Assembly (NCBI GenBank): GCA_002772705.1
Contig: PFDH01000064.1
Coordinates: 398-8,033, forward strand
Length of the DNA stretch: 7,636 nucleotides
From: Candidatus Pacebacteria bacterium CG10_big_fil_rev_8_21_14_0_10_44_11
GTDB taxonomy: Bacteria > Patescibacteriota > Microgenomatia > UBA1400 > PJMF01
Direction: 5' to 3'
Below are positions 5,567-7,636 of this stretch, piece after piece; the stretch's first letter is position 1; every line of letters begins with the position of its first letter. The translations under genes and the position numbers were made by a program. The notes under the pieces were generated by a model. The model was not told where the DNA came from. It made no database searches and was given only the letters and a program-made list of their open reading frames with translations.

Positions 5567-5623
5567 GCACAAAATGCCCTAAATAATCTGCATCATTTAA
5601 AGCAAAAACACTAATTTAACAAA

Positions 5624-6559
5624 TTACTTGGTAAGTTTTGGAGCGTTGTGCTTGACCTTCCCCCAAATCCATCGAGCCAACAACAATACCGGAAGCCATA
5701 TAATAGCGTAAACACCAATCCAAATCAAGAAGTAAACCAAGCCAAAGCCAGTGCCTTGCAGTGAAAACCAAGCCTCTTGCAATACATCCATCACTGGTCG
5801 GGGCCCATCACCGGTAAAGTAGTACTCCCGGTTAGAAACAGAGATGTTCATCGTGGCGTACTGCACGCTTTCTGCAACCGAACTAGCTGATTGCTGCAAC
5901 CGTGTTATCTGCCGGTCAAGCTGTGCAATCTGAAGTTGGATGCTTCTCTTTTCTGCATCAGTTTTGGCTGCATCCAGATTAATTTCTAGCTGAGCCTTCT
6001 GATCCTCAAACGACTGGATTTGCTCGTCTAAAGAAACCACCTGACCCGTTACATCCTGAGCACTAACGTTGGCAAACACAACTTTTTGAACATTTTGCGT
6101 CACTCTATCTACTGCCTCGTCGAACTTTTCTACGGGAACTTTCGCCGTAATACTACCATAAACATACTGATTTTTGCCTGTCCCCTGATCATACGAAAGC
6201 ACCACCCCATTGATACTGGCAACATAGGCTTTGACAGAATTTAAGTATTCATCAACATTACCAACAACGACTGAGTGCGAAGAATATTTTTGAACCGATC
6301 GATCGGTGTAATCCAAAGCGTTGTCAGTACTCGGGTATGGATAGTAGTCTGGCATTATGCCGATACTTTCCCGACCCATCATTCCGCCCTCGCCAGTTGA
6401 ACCAACGCTCGGACTGGTCAATTTACCTTGCAGTGGCGCCTCATCCCACATCATTAAAGAGCCCATCTGAAAGCCTGTTTGTTGAAAAACAAACCACATC
6501 AGAGTGGCAGAAATGACAGCTAGAGCGGCTACAGCAAGAATGATGTTTTTCTTGAACAT
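5624..6559 (-). CDS. DUF4349 domain-containing membrane protein
   Basis: The 311-residue protein has an N-terminal membrane anchor or uncleaved signal (about 5-26), a Gly/Ser/Pro-rich low-complexity stretch (about 45-80), then a DUF4349-type extracytoplasmic domain. In that domain, DRSVQKYSSHSVVVGNVDEY (86-105) begins the ferredoxin-like fold, a long heptad-rich coiled coil spans about 173-232, and YATMNISVSNREYY (234-247) follows. A C-terminal membrane span (about 273-296) and a short basic cytoplasmic tail complete it. The family's function is unknown; members are predicted cell-surface proteins. Being directly upstream of an ABC-2 exporter suggests a shared envelope role, which is inference. 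ATG 6559 has no Shine-Dalgarno and is preceded eight bases upstream by an extended -10, so the mRNA is probably leaderless. Confidence 0.88.
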   Translation of the reverse strand: MFKKNIILAVAALAVISATLMWFVFQQTGFQMGSLMMWDEAPLQGKLTSPSVGSTGEGGMMGRESIGIMPDYYPYPSTDNALDYTDRSVQKYSSHSVVVGNVDEYLNSVKAYVASINGVVLSYDQGTGKNQYVYGSITAKVPVEKFDEAVDRVTQNVQKVVFANVSAQDVTGQVVSLDEQIQSFEDQKAQLEINLDAAKTDAEKRSIQLQIAQLDRQITRLQQSASSVAESVQYATMNISVSNREYYFTGDGPRPVMDVLQEAWFSLQGTGFGLVYFLIWIGVYAIIWLPVLLLARWIWGKVKHNAPKLTK

Positions 6560-6567
6560 AGGGCTCT

Positions 6568-6596
6568 AGTATAACAGATCGTTCAATTCGGGTTAA
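6568..6596 (-). promoter_or_regulatory. Promoter of the DUF4349-ABC operon
   Basis: On the minus strand TTAACC (6591-6596, four of six to TTGACA) and TGT-TATACT (hexamer 6568-6573, extended -10) are 17 bp apart. Transcription would begin about two bases before ATG 6559. The -35 overlaps the transposase stop codon (6593-6595), so it may lie inside the IS end. Confidence 0.55.
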
Positions 6597-7603
6597 GTGA
6601 CATTTCGCGTTGGTTTTTGGAGTTGTTTTTGCTTCAGAAACGCCGCAATAATTTGTCGTCTCTGAAAGAGCGTGGTACCACGGTGACGATCAATATGTCG
6701 TTGAATTTGGGTATTAATACCACCTTCAATTCGGTTTGACGTGTTGGGAATTTCCGGAAAGTGAATGTACTGAAAAAGGTTCGGGAAGGCATGTTTGAGA
6801 TGCGAATGGGCAGCGTGTAATCTGCCATGTGTGTAGTGCCATTTTCGCCGCCCAGTCGGAGTTTGTACATCTTGGTAGGTTCGCTCTGCGAGAAATTCTT
6901 TGTACTCCACATACCACCATTTGTAGTCCATCAACCAGGCCTTGAGACCATCATTCGTTTTCACCAAGATGATGTCACTAACCACTTTTTTGAACTCCTG
7001 AGCAGCGGTGGTTTCAGGATATTTTGTGAGTAAGATATTCACTTGGTGAATGACATGAAATTGGCAACGTTGGATGATGACTCCAGGCCATCTTAGTTTG
7101 ATCGCTTTGATCATGCCCTTTTGGCCATCGCAGACAATGGCGAACGGAAATACAGAAATCTGTTCAAAAAGTGCCAACCAAGTGGAGAAATTTTCTGCAT
7201 ACGTAAACAACCAGTTCACCACATAGTTTGTCGACGATTGGGCAATGAGCACTGTGGCTCCAAATTGGACGTAGTAGCCATCAATGATGAATACTTCACC
7301 AGACTGCGTCACTGTTTGCGCAAGAATTTCTTGATTGCGAAATGGTGCGAACCATCGGTCGAGTGTTCGGCGATGAATACGATGTTTGTTTGCAAAATCA
7401 CTTAAAGTGAATTTACTCAGTAACCATGACTCATATACTTTTTGGTGGTTTTCTTGGGTAATATCTCCACGCTTTCTGGTGTCAGATATCCCACAGTTGA
7501 TGCAGCGATAGCGCTGTGAACCGCTTTTGTTTTTGCCCCATTTCTGCAACACATTTCCACATTTTTTGCAACGTTTTTTTTCATAGAACGGATAGTTTAG
7601 CAC
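6593..7603 (-). CDS. IS256/IS1249-like transposase (DDE type)
   Basis: This is a 336-residue transposase from GTG 7603. The N-terminal zinc ribbon has Cys12-x2-Cys15 and Cys34-x2-Cys37, with GSQRYRC between, typical of DNA-binding ends of such elements. A helix-turn-helix-like segment follows (about 66-86). The catalytic DDE core is Asp108 (FIIDGYY), Asp159 (VCDGQKG) and Glu293 (SNRIEGGIN), with the mutator-type C-x2-H (Cys180, His183) after the second Asp. The C-terminal IEGG.N.Q...H...HRG pattern recalls IS1249-group members of the IS256 family; the assignment is by recollection. The frame stays open to the window's right edge, so the true start may lie beyond 7636. All catalytic residues are intact. 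Terminal inverted repeats could not be identified within the visible flanks. Confidence 0.87.
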   Translation of the reverse strand: MLNYPFYEKKRCKKCGNVLQKWGKNKSGSQRYRCINCGISDTRKRGDITQENHQKVYESWLLSKFTLSDFANKHRIHRRTLDRWFAPFRNQEILAQTVTQSGEVFIIDGYYVQFGATVLIAQSSTNYVVNWLFTYAENFSTWLALFEQISVFPFAIVCDGQKGMIKAIKLRWPGVIIQRCQFHVIHQVNILLTKYPETTAAQEFKKVVSDIILVKTNDGLKAWLMDYKWWYVEYKEFLAERTYQDVQTPTGRRKWHYTHGRLHAAHSHLKHAFPNLFQYIHFPEIPNTSNRIEGGINTQIQRHIDRHRGTTLFQRRQIIAAFLKQKQLQKPTRNVT

Positions 7604-7614
7604 TTTAAAAGTGC
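7600..7614. repeat. 15-bp perfect palindrome over the transposase start
   Basis: GCACTTT-A-AAAGTGC is a 7+1+7 palindrome that includes the GTG start codon (7601-7603). It could be an operator for a dimeric repressor or part of the IS end; a one-base loop makes a stable RNA hairpin with full pairing unlikely. Confidence 0.5.
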
Positions 7615-7616
7615 TA

Positions 7617-7622
7617 ATTATG
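7617..7622 (-). promoter_or_regulatory. Possible -10 box of the transposase gene
   Basis: CATAAT on the minus strand (five of six to TATAAT) lies 13 bases before GTG 7603. The matching -35 would be outside the window, so this is only a candidate. Confidence 0.3.
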
Positions 7623-7636
7623 CCGCTTTTGATTGA

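Noticed and set aside
6634..7405. Additional reading frames on both strands inside the transposase gene
   Set aside because: They are shadow frames without recognisable domains, promoters or ribosome binding sites, fully covered by the transposase.
1..7636. Alternative genetic code with UGA read as glycine or tryptophan
   Set aside because: None of the complete genes contains an internal in-frame TGA, and the interruption in the AbiEii gene is TAA.
1..7636. CRISPR array or tRNA genes other than the tmRNA
   Set aside because: No regularly spaced repeats and no cloverleaf apart from the tRNA-like ends of ssrA were seen.

Overview
The window looks like chromosomal DNA of a small-genome bacterium, probably a Patescibacteria/CPR-type lineage. 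This is inferred from compact, moderately AT-rich coding, weak or absent Shine-Dalgarno sequences, extended -10 promoters lying almost on the start codons, and the gene families present; no marker gene here fixes the taxon. UGA does not appear as a sense codon inside any gene, so the standard bacterial code fits.

Left part, + strand (1-2011): the 3' end of a TPR-repeat protein gene, a ComF-type phosphoribosyltransferase, an unrecognised 140-residue protein with a probable leaderless start, and a complete one-piece tmRNA gene (ssrA, 1611-2011). The tmRNA has a 7-bp acceptor stem with the G3-U alanine identity pair, an encoded CCA and a 28-codon tag ending in NYAFA.

Middle, - strand then + strand (2015-3716): a two-gene AbiEii-type cassette (a DUF6922-like small protein followed by an AbiEii-family nucleotidyltransferase) ends 3 bp from the tmRNA. 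The nucleotidyltransferase gene is interrupted by one in-frame TAA. Divergent from it is a glutamate racemase gene (murI), which makes D-glutamate for peptidoglycan.

Right part, - strand (3676-7636): an IS256/IS1249-like transposase, a DUF4349 membrane protein, an ABC-2-type exporter ATPase and its permease. The permease gene overlaps the end of murI tail to tail by 41 bp. The last three genes probably form one membrane/export operon.

The most unusual item is between the DUF4349 gene and the ABC ATPase gene. An exact 17-bp direct repeat (5387-5403 and 5550-5566) duplicates the ATPase start codon and first codons, and encloses about 146 bp (5404-5549) that folds into nested hairpins closed by an 8-bp stem. 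It looks like a small structured insertion with a target-site duplication, or a recombination core, that landed at the start of the gene, left a dead copy of the old start upstream and brought a new ribosome binding site. I could not match it to a known RNA or transposon family.
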